Source: Dipteris shenzhenensis (lineage: Eukaryota; Polypodiophyta; Polypodiopsida; Gleicheniales). Taken from it: a DNA stretch of 64,000 bases. This document shows positions 28,563 through 40,300 of this stretch, in pieces. Numbering within the stretch: position 1 is the first letter of the stretch; every line of letters begins with the position of its first letter. A model generated the notes under the pieces. The model was not told where the DNA came from. It did not search any database and worked only from the letters and a program-made list of their open reading frames with translations. The stretch is taken from the NCBI GenBank assembly GCA_047967505.1, contig CM106540.1. One strand, written 5' to 3'. The translations under genes were made by a program, and so were the position numbers.

Positions 28563-29541
28563 TCTCAACATTATGTATTCATATTGTGCATAGCACTAAC
28601 ACAAAAGAGTGCTAAAAACGCACAAGGGTCTGAATCCCTGACCTTAACCCTAAAGGGGTTTGTATATCTTGATTCTTTTCCACTGATTTAGTATATAGTT
28701 ACTCTTCTTCTTCTTCTTAGTATATAGTTACTCTTACTCTTCTTCATTTGTGGTGTGCTCTCAAGATGATAGTACCTCACTTAAAATGCATTAAAAGCAA
28801 ATATAGCCCCTTTCTAATAGACATTAGAGAACCCAATATGGTCTAAATCTTAAAAGAGATGCATTTTGCTAGGTTTCAATGGTAATGTATTAGATATGTA
28901 TCCCACTTCTTTAAAATCGAGGCTCAAGTATTGCCCTTAAAATATCAAGTATTGTTAGGACCCATTCAAAATAATTTTATGCATACACATGTATGACACA
29001 TGTAATTTTGTGCATATAACACATCATGTGTGATGTATGTTAAAGCAATGTCTTGTATATAGACGAGAAGTTGGATGCATTAATATATCTTGTTGAAGTT
29101 TCAAGATTTCTCCCTAGCCCACTTATGTAAAGAACATTTTTAGGCGAGTATGAACAATAAGAAATCACTATAAATATTTAAATTCACCTAACTTAAAGAA
29201 GCCTTTGTAGCATTATGAGTGCCATAGAAATGGCATAGATGCTTGTTGCTAAGATTTTGAATGTGGTAATGCCATTTTAATTTGTTTATACCATGCATTA
29301 ATAAAAGTAAAAATAGTTGCATATTGTACAATCGAATGGCATTATTGGACAAATATAAAGAGAGATATAAAACGAGTGGAGATGAGGAGAGTTGTGCAAC
29401 CAAAAAGACCTAAATGCAAAACTATGACAACAAATTGAACGGACTTTTCAAGTTTAGCCACAAATAGCCTAACACTTGGAATATAATTAGTTAGAAGATA
29501 ACCCATGGCCAAAATAATAATCCTTTATATAACTAAGTACT
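28563..29541. other. AT-rich, probable LTR remainder and gene 3' flank
   Basis: No gene is recognised. It probably contains the rest of the copia LTR (a 31-bp TAGTATATAGTTACTCTTCT-like unit occurs twice near 28690-28740) and, next to 29541, the 3' untranslated region of the peroxidase gene. Confidence 0.35.
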
Positions 29542-29653
29542 TCATAAGCTTTGTCTTATTCTCCACATGGTACCAGAATCCACAAGCTTCGAGTAAGCTT
29601 TACTGAAATCTTCAAAGAATTTGGGCTCATTCTTGGCATAGTATCTCACCCAA
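29542..29653 (-). CDS. APX6: APX6-like last exon
   Basis: The exon is 112 nt. The acceptor is CGTGTGCAG. It encodes 'WVRYYAKNEPKFFEDFSKAY' and 'SKLVDSGTMWRIRQSL', then TGA at 29544-29542. Phase with the previous exon is exact (AG|T). The block matches the FFEDF..AY.KLV..G end of ascorbate-peroxidase-type proteins. Confidence 0.88.
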
Positions 29654-32600
29654 CTGCACACGAAAGAGTCATGACATATTCTTCAACAAATAGTTTTGAA
29701 TGAAAGCATGGAATATCAGCATTAAGAAGGGTGCACATTGTCTCTCATGTCATCCTAGACAAGACCCTAAGGAAAGAGGAATGGAGGTAATCAAGGAATA
29801 CATAACATCGATTCCTACTTAGGGCCCTAGATGGCACATGATCTGGTCTCTTAAATCAAGCAAATCCTAGGGTCGAGTCCAACGGATCCAGTCAACTTAA
29901 TCTTGCCACTTACTGCAGTAGAATTTTCTAAATTTCTTGTGCATTTCCGAAGTTTCATCCTTTAAACATTGAGTCAAGAAATATAATACCCAAAGGAAGG
30001 CTGTACAGTAGTCCAAAAATGGATGTCTTTCTTGCTCATGATGTACAATGAGCTGTCTTTGCTACTTGACTGTTGCACTCAGAAAAAAGGCTCCTAGTCT
30101 CACTTAGATAGGGTATTGCAATGAAAGTGACCCCAAAGGCCAGGATCTTCCTAAGAACCAAGGAATATTGATTTATCTCACTCAATACAAATGATGTCCG
30201 CTCTTCCTCCCAATTTCCACAAACTTTCAGATTTGATCTAACAAACTGATATTACATTCCTGTTGTATATGAAAGTAGTCAATGATATGCAATTAATACC
30301 CCAACAAATATATACTCAACCTCCCTCAAAGCAAGAAACTAAAGAGCTTCTCATCCTTACATTCTATGCATTGCTCTCAAAGCTGAAATATCCATCCAAT
30401 GTGCGAAATCTGGACGTGTAGTCAGGTAGACGAGAATTCTAGCGAGCTGAAAGTATGGAATCTTTGCATTCGAGCTTCACAATGATTCTCAAGTAAAACT
30501 ATAACGAGCTTCTTAAATGCCTAATAACCTCTGCTTTCAGCCATGCTTGAACCTCCTTACCACCACATGTTGCGCAGAAGCTAAGTCTATCATCCTCCTA
30601 GCCTGATGTGTGAGGACAGTAGCCGAGATCCTAGTAAGGGTTGGCCTTATTGACATGTAGATTCGTCATTTTTAAATTCTACTGTAGTTAAGCTCATACC
30701 TATCCTATCTTCCTAAGATATTAAAGTGATTTTCTAGGCCAAATCATCACCATTTTAGGGTTGCCAGTCTCTTCATGTGTCCTGATTCTTAATGGCTCGT
30801 GTGGAGTACACAATTCAATTCTTCTTTCCCATATCTTGTGCTCAAATCCTTTCCTTGCATCCTCCCTCATAGTTGTGCCCAAATCCTCTCCTTGCATCCT
30901 CCCTCGTAGTTGTGTAGGTTCTGCTGCACAAAGATACTCATCTGCTTGCATACAAATACATATAGTAACTGCCAATTGTGGACCTCTTGCGGGTTAGTCA
31001 CCAATTTTTCAGATTGGAGCAGCCTATTTTCATCCTTGCATGTCAGCAAATGAGCGGTCGCTTGTGTGAGCTTTTCAGTTTCTTGCAATCATGGCTTGGA
31101 GTGCAGAGATCTTTGACTCCATGAAAATTGAGGATAAGTTGGATTGATTGGCATTGGTGGGACCATTAAAGACACTCCATTCTTCTTTATCACCCATAAG
31201 TCCTATTCCTTTGTATTTGTTAGAAACTTGAGCACTTCAGTCAGAGATGTCTCTTCTCGTATCTCCTTTGAATATCATTGTTGCAGAAGGAGCTGAGAGC
31301 CTCCAATTTTTCAGTGATATTAATGCCCATGAGTAGGCATTTGAATTCAGGTTTTTACAAAAGAGACATGCAATTACGGACATAAGCATGGACACTTCAT
31401 TCCGAAACACAAAGAAAGAATTGCAAATGAAAAGAAGTAGGCACTAGCAGTAGATGTGGGGATTTTGTTTTAGAAAAGGCACATAATCCTGACCTGGCTC
31501 CCATGCTCGCTTTGTGCAGGGCATGGTCCATCTACTCCAGGTGCTGGGACAGTTCATGAGCATGTTTTTTTAATGCTCCATTTGCAAAATGGTAGAGCTA
31601 GTACTTTAGATACACATGGTGCTTCTTTTGTTGCCCATGATAAGGCACATGCTACTTGATTCCTGGAGTCTGATTTCACACACATAACTCTTAGGAAGGA
31701 CTGGTTTGTTAGCCTTCTTAACCTGTGCATGACAGAAGGATGTAGTCTGACAAAAAGGGCACTAATGGTATGACGAAGTATTGGTGAATTACCAAGTAGT
31801 AAAATCCAGTTCATCAATGTGTACAGTACTCGCCAAAATTAAGAAGAAATTGATGTCTGTGTCCAATTGTAAAACAGCAGATGGTGGTTGAGTTTAATGA
31901 TGACAAGTACAAAAGTGAAGCCCTTCAGTGCAGAGGAATGGTCCCTATACATGGAATGATGACAAGATAAAAAGTGAAGACCTTCAAAGAGCTAAAATGA
32001 CCCATATATAGAGGAATGGGCCCTATACATGGTGCAGAGTAAGGGGGGCTATTCAAGCTAGATGCTGAGCCTGTAGTTCAGTTAGCACTGATAGAATCAG
32101 ACATTCACCTGTGCACTTTGGACGATATTCCAGTAACTGAAGTTCATTATTCATGCAAAAACATGACATGGTGGAGCACCCACCTAACATAGAATAATCC
32201 AGTCACTTTGTCACAGTCGGGAAGTTGCCAAGTGTTTTCCTCCAAGTATGAATAGTGAGATCTAAACTTCAGTTGCTCATATATCTAGATGAATCCATGA
32301 ATTCAGTTGCACAGTCATGTGGTAGGGTCCAAGAACAGTCCTACAAGTTCTCCTATGAAAGAAAATGTAAAAGTGTTCTCCTCCTTATCAAGAGCTCAAA
32401 TCAAATTAAAGTGGATGCAAATGCAAGATACCCAATACTGACAAAGGAGGAGAATATATTTCTCATGCCTTCAAGTATTGGATACTGCCCTGTCTGTTAT
32501 CAAAAGATGATTATTCTGCAGAGCAATAATGACTTTTTAAACCCATGCCAGTCAGTTCGAAGAAATGCCCAGCATGGGAAAATGGAGACTTGGAGAGGAG

Positions 32601-35600
32601 AGCTCACCTTCCAAAGCGAGTGAAAGACCTGGAGCTTGTAAATTGATGCCCGGAGGAAAGAGAGAGCACCAAGCCTAGGCAATTGGGTCGCTTTGGTAGG
32701 GGTGAGGCCAGGAGCAGAGAGCTCACCAAGATGATCCCTTCGGCCACCATGTTGATCCTTTAGAGAAGCATATCATCTTGTTCTTTTCATTGCATCCCAT
32801 GATGGCATAGCCTCTTTTGTGTGGTCCGGTCTTCTCTTGGCCTCAGCAATCTAGGCGGAGAAACCAAGTTCCCAGCCCAACTCGCCTCTCAAGAAGATAT
32901 TTCACTGTGTTCACAATCCCCCACTGACAAAGGACACAGCCACACCATGCAAATCAAGATATTTCCTTTAAGCAATGGCACGTACTTGAACTGCTGCAGA
33001 ACAACTGCCAGCCCTCAAATGCAAGAGGTACGTGACGAGGCAAGAGGCTCGATATTAAAAATTATGTAAGTGGGGATGGAAGACTGAGATTCTAAGCAGC
33101 TCCACTAAGGCATACGCCAAAGGGCTCTACTCCTATCTTTATGTGATGAGATTGAAGTTAGAACTGCCTAGGTTTGCCAGGATCCCTACATTGGAGTGGC
33201 CTGATTCCCAAATGGCTGCATAAATCATTCAGACACCACACTTCTCAAGGTACATTAATCAGATCAAGTCAGCAGAAAGTTCTCTTTGCCGACACGAGTT
33301 GCATATACTCCATGCTCCTATATATGGAAATTTTTTTGTTGAGGGGGAGCAGAAAATCTGAACCTGACAGCCTACTCCACTATGATTATGGTGGTGAGTG
33401 CCCCATGGCTCACGTTGATGTATTTGCTTAAACGCTTGGGAAACAGTTTATTAAAAGGCATATCTTTAAGCGAGCACCAAAACCTTTAAAGGGCAAAATG
33501 CACACCTGAGGCATTCATCATCATCTACTAAGGTTCGGTCAGAGGGAAGTCCAACCATTGAAGCCATTTCATCACCTGTAGGACACAATGAAGTCATCTA
33601 ACAAGACGTGGCCATATGTTGAATTCTAAAGGAGCACGATTTCAAACATAAATTCAAAAAGTTTGAGAAATGTCTACGCACCACTCTGAACCCAGGGCTT
33701 CTGCAAGAGGACTTTGAAGTAGGAATTGTCAAAGACCAAAGGGTTCCCAAATCCTTTATTGCCAAGCGTATGGGCACCAGACAATACAACTAACTCCTGT
33801 GTCCTACCAGCATAAGCAAAAGATATGTGTAAGGATTTAAAAAGCAAACAATTTGAACTATGGACTCAGTTTAGCTTTGCAACCAGGCATTAAGGAGATT
33901 CATTCATGGAAAATCAGGGCCTCAGCAAAATAAGAAACAGAAAGGAGCAGTTTCGTTTTTTAACAGGACAGTAGTAAGAAGTATAGGAAGGGTCTCGTTA
34001 TACTTGAATCCTTTTCTAAAGAAGTTTTCCTTGAGGCTTGAAGCATTCAAAGACTCTGATGGGAGCTCTCCCTCAGGATCTGAAGAGCTGCAAACACAAA
34101 ACCATCATTGCACATCAGTCCGAAGTTTTGTCAATGCTGAGACTTTCACTCATGAGGAATTTTTTTGCACCATACATGGAATCCAGCCGGCCCAGTTTGA
34201 CAGGAATTACAGGCCCACCACAAGTTGCTACTGCCTCTGCCCCAGCTACAGCAATAAGATCTGCCCAGGATACTGCCCCAGAACAACCGATTGGGAGTGG
34301 CATGGTAAGGATCAGCTTAGGATTGTAGTGGCATGCATTTTAGAGGAGGAACAGATATAGAAAAGCTGGAACAAACCTTCAATAGACTGATCCAATGAAG
34401 CCTTTACCATGCTGAGAATCTGGAGACAGATTAACCCATATTGACATTTAAGGTACAAAATTTGATGAAAAATAAAAACCGCATCATGTAAATGACTGAC
34501 ATATGTTTTATAAGGTTCATAACCTCTGCTCAAGAAAATTCTTCAAAGCTAGCGAGACCAATTGGATATAACAGAATCTATTTGCAATGTGAATTGAGGA
34601 CAATTGATGATGTGCAGTGACACATGCAGGAGAAAGAACATGGTCCACACTGCCACACCTGAGGGAGTGACATAAAACAGTCACGCATAATGTGCGGCCA
34701 CTTTCTCAAGAATGCAACCAAATTTGCACACAGACAGGAGCAAAGACTGACATCAATGATCAAACTTCACATTATGGCTCTCATGCTCTGTCAAACTGTC
34801 TGTCTGTGTGTGTACCTCAACTAAAGAATCCCTATTAGCAATCAAAACTCTCAAGCTGTTACATGCACGTAAAATCTATATATAGTAGAAAATGGAAAGA
34901 AGGAATTTATGTAATCTTTGAAAACAGTATTTAAAGAGAGCAAAGCCATAACTAATTCTACTCAAAAAAGCTGAGCATGGATGGGGAAATGTGTCTGATC
35001 CATTGGTGAAAAGGATGAAGAGAACATGCAGGTTACACATACAAGAGCTAGGTGTACTCATTGCCACCCTCCCATTGGATAAGTTGACCGGAGATCTGTT
35101 CCATTTAGCCCTGTTTTAGCAGGGTTATGCTATCTATTTACAAGTAGTGATCTTCCTTCACAAGGCCATATGACACAGCAACCAGCTGCTCAAGACATAT
35201 TGTCAATCAAATAGCATGGACCGACAGTTCGCAAGGAGACGATGCATCTGAGACCCAGAAAGAAAGAAAGAAAGCCTATTAATGTCCACGGGAGACCAAC
35301 AGGTCTATAGGACAGCACAGAACCAACTCATCCATCAACTTTAGGGAGGGCACATGGCAGTTTCCATAGAGTGCCAAAAAGCAGCTCTATCTATTTTTTT
35401 TTTCAAAAGATCACTTCATTAAGTATGATTGAAAACCGCAAGAGCAAGCTCTAATGCGGGAGTACAACATGCCATGCATGAGAAGAAAATAAACAGCTCA
35501 AAAGGAGCTAGAAAAAATCAAAGGTGGAGGCTGAAAATGCCACCTCAACCCTAAAGAAGACTCAGAGAAGAAGGGAGATCGTCTCCAAACTCTGAAGAAG

Positions 35601-37270
35601 GTAGCCCTCTTGGCAATAGCTGCTCTGCAGGATCGTTGCATGCTTGACCAGATGGCCATCAGAGTATGTATAGTATCAGTCCATATCCTGGCCACCATAG
35701 ACTGGAAGGCATGAACCTGTGAACCCTCCATCGCCTCCGTACATCTGGCCCTCCATATATGCCATGCTGTAATGCTAGCCAGAATCTCCCATGATGTGTC
35801 TACTGAGGCATGAGCAGCTTTGAAAGGAGTGAAAGGAACATCCTGAAGGGAACATGAGTCCACAGAGTGTAGTCGTATAGTGTAGTCGTATAATGACGGC
35901 TGAATATGAGTCATGTCCCTCGAAAAACACCTGAGGGCCAGTGAGAGATAACCATGCCACTGATCCCAAGGTCATGAAGAAGGGTGCTCCATGAAAAATA
36001 CAAAGAATCCTAGCAACACCCTTCCAAATCGTCCTCGCTTGTCTGCACTCCCAAAGGCAATGCTGAACTGACTCAACTATTGTGTGGCATCGAGGAAAAG
36101 TAGAGTCAGCCCCGAACCTGGATCTCTACAGATTCATTGCAATCCCTCCGTGAATAGAAAGCCAAAAGAAAAGAGTGATCTTTCTATTCCTGAGGGATTT
36201 CCAGAGCCTCTTCCAAAAATTCCTTTGCATCTCTATAGGAATCCGAAAAGAATCCCAATGTGGAGCTCTGGAAGGCCGCCAACCTCTACTGCTAAGCTGA
36301 GCTCTATCTATTTAGAGTAGCTACATCTAATAAAGCATAAAAAACATATAATCGGCCATACATCAATTTAAGACTGAGAGTCGTTTGGTTTGGATTTGAA
36401 TTCTTTGATAATTGCCATGATGGTATACTGCCTGTTTTCCATCCTCCCTTGCAGCTCTAACCTTGGCTAATTCAGTCGCTTTGTTCTTCAGTAGAGCTCG
36501 TGTGAGATCCTCAGCTATCCATACCTTTGTCCCTTTCAGTTATGTGATTGGCAGAGAATCTTGGTTTGGAGTTTACGTGACTTGAGAGTGTTGATAGCAT
36601 GTCCTTTGGAGTGTTTGATGTTAGTTGTTGCTACCTCTTCATCATCATGATCTTCATCATCATCCTTGCATTCAATGTTGGGCATAGCTGCTTTGACCTG
36701 TGCTAGAGTTTCACTAAAAGAATCCTCATCCTTGTACCAATTTTCAGGGAGGAGTCCTATCCGAATCTTCAATGCATTTTCACATCTGGCTTCATGCTCC
36801 TTGATCTCTTCTTGAATGTCAGTTTTATTTGACTTTGTCTCAACCTCCATACTAACTTCCTTCTTGATTGTTTGGACTTCAGTGTGAATGAAATCTTTAA
36901 CTATGGAGACTAGTTGAAGAGTAGGTAGGAAAGCCTTACATGCCTTCACAACTTCATCTATGATTGCCTGCTTGCCAGGCCCTTCGAAAAATTAGAGTTT
37001 AGCTGTTACAGTTGCCAATTGCATTTTTAAGTCATGAACTTCCTGCTGAAAATAAAAGATCTGCTCATGGTGACCAATGATAGGCCCATTTAAACCTCCT
37101 TTATGTCCATATGGGGAAGGCGCCTTAGCTGCAACGATGGGAGTGCAAACAGGCAGTAAATAACGAGATGGCAGATGAGCAGTGACGGGAGGGCAGATGG
37201 GCAGCAACAGGAGGGCAACGATCAGTGAGACGACGAGAGGTCAATGTCAGTGACAATCAACAATGATTAG

Positions 37271-37306
<36 letters not shown>

Positions 37307-40300
37307 AAGAAAGAAAGAAAGTGTATTATTGTCCACTAGAGGCCAAAATGGGCCCATGGGACATCAAGAACTCTGCATACAAGATAGCACAAAATCAACG
37401 TGCCCCAAAGAAGAGGCATCGTCGAATATCATCTAAGTGCTACGCAATATAATGCAAGTGAAAGTACATAATGTCAAATCTGAGCCTAAATACAGAGTAA
37501 ACTAGATGCAAGGAAACCGCCCCCGGGTGCAAAATGGGGGGGATGAGCACAATATGCCAATGCAAAGATACAAGTCCAGGTGTCACGGAGTCTGAGAACC
37601 AAAATAATACTGGAAATCCTGTCCATCGACTCTGCCTCTTGCTATGAGAGTACAAATCTGGGCAAAGGTGAGGTGAGCGGCTGGTGGGGCGAGATCTCCA
37701 TGAGTAAGTCTCCTCCGAAATGCTGCCATCATCCTGGATCGTCTGGAGATGAAGCGGCGAGTACGTCCCCTATGTAACAAGATCCTGCGGCGTCTACAAA
37801 CCATCTCATATGTACATCCACATGGTGGAGGCATGTGTCCTGTGTGGGCTCTGCCGTCCTCGTGCTCCTCCTGGTCTCTGTCCTCTGGTATGGCGTGTGC
37901 CTGAGCTCTATGAGGCTGGGCTCTATCACGCTCCGGTCTGTGCTCTCTGAGGTAGTCTCGCCGAAGCATAGTGGCCTCCCTGACATAAAGGGCTAGGCAA
38001 TGCTGATCCTCGTAGTCCATCACTCGTGAGAGAGGTCCAAAGCCATCCGTGAAGAGACAGTGGAATCTACCTCTGATCTCATAATATAGCGGGCATCTGC
38101 AAATGAAGCGCTCCTCTGACTCCACCTCTCCCATGGTGCAACAAGGGCAGATCCTGGTCTCTCGGCCTGGTCGCCGTCCATCCTCCATGCGTCGCATCCT
38201 ACCAGCCTCTATCTCGAGCTGATGCGAAGAGACTCTAAGCTGGCCGAGGGCAATCCTCAGTGAGTGGGACATGTGGGTACCTGTATAGCCTGGTGGGATG
38301 ACAAATCCATCCTCTGAGATCCGAAGGAAGTGGTCACGATATGTGGCCATCTTCACCGGAAGCTGCGTGGGATAAATCCAAGTGCGATACGTATGAAGCT
38401 GCAGCAAGTCTGCTCTCGTGACCTGGCTAAGCTCGTGGCGAGTCAACTCGAGATGAGGGGCATCTATGCTGTATCGGAACGGAGGCAGTCTATCCATGTC
38501 TAGTCCAAGGGATGTGAGCCACCTAGTGAGTCTGAAGTACCAGCAGTATCGGGTCCCTGATCGTGCCAACTCCATAGAAGATGCAAGTGCTAACCATGGC
38601 AACCGAGCTCTGCTTGCTGCTGAGTCTCCAAACTCCCTGACCCTGTGCAGATACATGACCGACTGAAACGCTGCATCCAATGCAAGGGGAGTAGCTCCAA
38701 ACTCTGCTAGCATGATCTCGTGCGGAACTGTAGCCTTGGCCCTAATGAGCCGAGAGAACATGATGATCTGTAACCTCTCTACTCGTTTCCAATCTGCAGC
38801 GCCGAGGTCTCCTGCCCAGAAAGGAGCTGCATACATCGCAGCTGGTCTCACCAATGTATCAAAAAGCAAGGATTTCGTATCGGGATGCTGAAAGTGGGAC
38901 TGAAAACACTGACGCTCAAGATGAGCCAACGAAGCATACCCTTTACTAATCCTATCTCGTGCTGCATATGTCATGGTGAAGACCGGTCCCCTGAAAACTG
39001 CCCCCAAATAAGTGTACTCTCTAACAAGCTCAATGGGCTGTCCGTCATAAGTGAAGTAAAACTCATCCGTGCTGTAAATACGATCAGAGGTGTTGAAAAC
39101 CATAACCTTGGTCTTGCTAAGGTTTACGGTCAACCCCCTGTCCTGGCAAAACCTGTGGAGTGCCTCAATATGTGCCTGGAGGCCCTGAGCAGTAGAGGAA
39201 ATGAGAACCACATCGTCCTTATACAGGAGGATAGGAATGGAGGATCCTGAGAGAGTAGAGCCCACACCGCCTGTCATCTGTACAAACATCTCTAGCTCAT
39301 CAATATATAATCCAAAGAGAGTGGGAGAGAGCGGGCAGCCCTGCTTCACCCCAATCGTGCTGCATACCTCCTCTGAGAGCCCCTCACGTGTCCGAGCCCG
39401 ACCAGTGACCCTCTCATACAAAGCCATGATAGCCCACTGTATCTCTCCACTAAAGCCCATCTGGCGAATCCTCTGAAACAATCTGAATCGCGGAACTGTG
39501 TCAAATGCCTTCCTGAAGTCCACGAAGCAACAATAAAGCCGTTGCCTTCGTGACTTCGCCTCCTCCACCAGTGCCCTAAGTGTGAGGATGTGGTCAAGTG
39601 TTGAATGATCCCTACGAAATCCAGCCTGCCCTCTGGCTCTGAGTCCTGTCGTCTCGGCATGGTCATTTATACGGCTTTCCAAAACTGATGCAAAGATCTT
39701 GGCCATAACGTGGCCGATCATGATGGTCCTGTAATTCGACGGCTCCATAGGGTCCCCCGACTTGTGGATAGGTACTATGGTATTGCCTAACCAGGACTGT
39801 GGTAGGCCTGTACAAACAGACTCATTGAAGAGACGGGAAAGAACAAAATCTAAGGCATCAATCCCATGGATTACATACTCCGCTTGCAATCCATCATGAT
39901 CCTTAGCTCTCCCGTTCTTCAATCGGTGGACTGCTGCACGGACACTCTCTGGTGTGAAAAGAATAGATGAAGCTGGCCTAGGGGAATGGGATAAATCGAT
40001 GGCTGGCTGATCTGGAACATCGTATAGAGCTGAAGTATATGCAGACCAGACACGTGGATCTGTAAGGGGGCTCTGAGACTTCGAGCGGAGGAATTTTCTC
40101 CAGAATTCCTTGGAGTCACAGCTGTCGGTAAGGAGGGGAGACTTCTCCTTGGTCTCAAGGTGAAGTTTCCTGCGGAGTTCCTTACACTCCTCGTCATACC
40201 AACCGTTGCAAGGAACAAGACTAACCGGTGGGGGACTAGACGAATGACACGTGGCAGGGAAGGACATGTGGGCGGCAGAAACGAGTGAAGAATGTACAAG

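Larger units (their letters stand above)
35263..37271 (-). mobile_element. ORF1-only LINE (HAL1-like), interrupted by an L1
   Basis: Read on the minus strand: a leader, one ORF1 (about 37207-36360), then a 3' end (35390-35263) with the family hairpin AGACC-TGTT-GGTCT, ATTAATAGG and a (TTTC)4 tail. No endonuclease or RT is present between them; the only insertion is the L1 fragment at 35397-36299. Its leader starts directly at the tail of the LINE at 37272, and a further piece of leader may lie at 56367-56542. Confidence 0.6.

Noticed and set aside
29561-29575. TGGTACCAGA looked like a degenerate tRNA-Met primer-binding site after an LTR
   Set aside because: On the minus strand it codes for 'SGTMW' within the last exon of the peroxidase gene, in phase and with a good splice acceptor.
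34004-34360. Plus-strand open frames of 96 and 118 codons
   Set aside because: They are antisense shadows of peroxidase exons, which match the family on the minus strand.
37583-39228. Possible bacterial group II intron or retron RT
   Set aside because: The APE endonuclease, ORF1 and LINE 3' end place the RT in a non-LTR retrotransposon.
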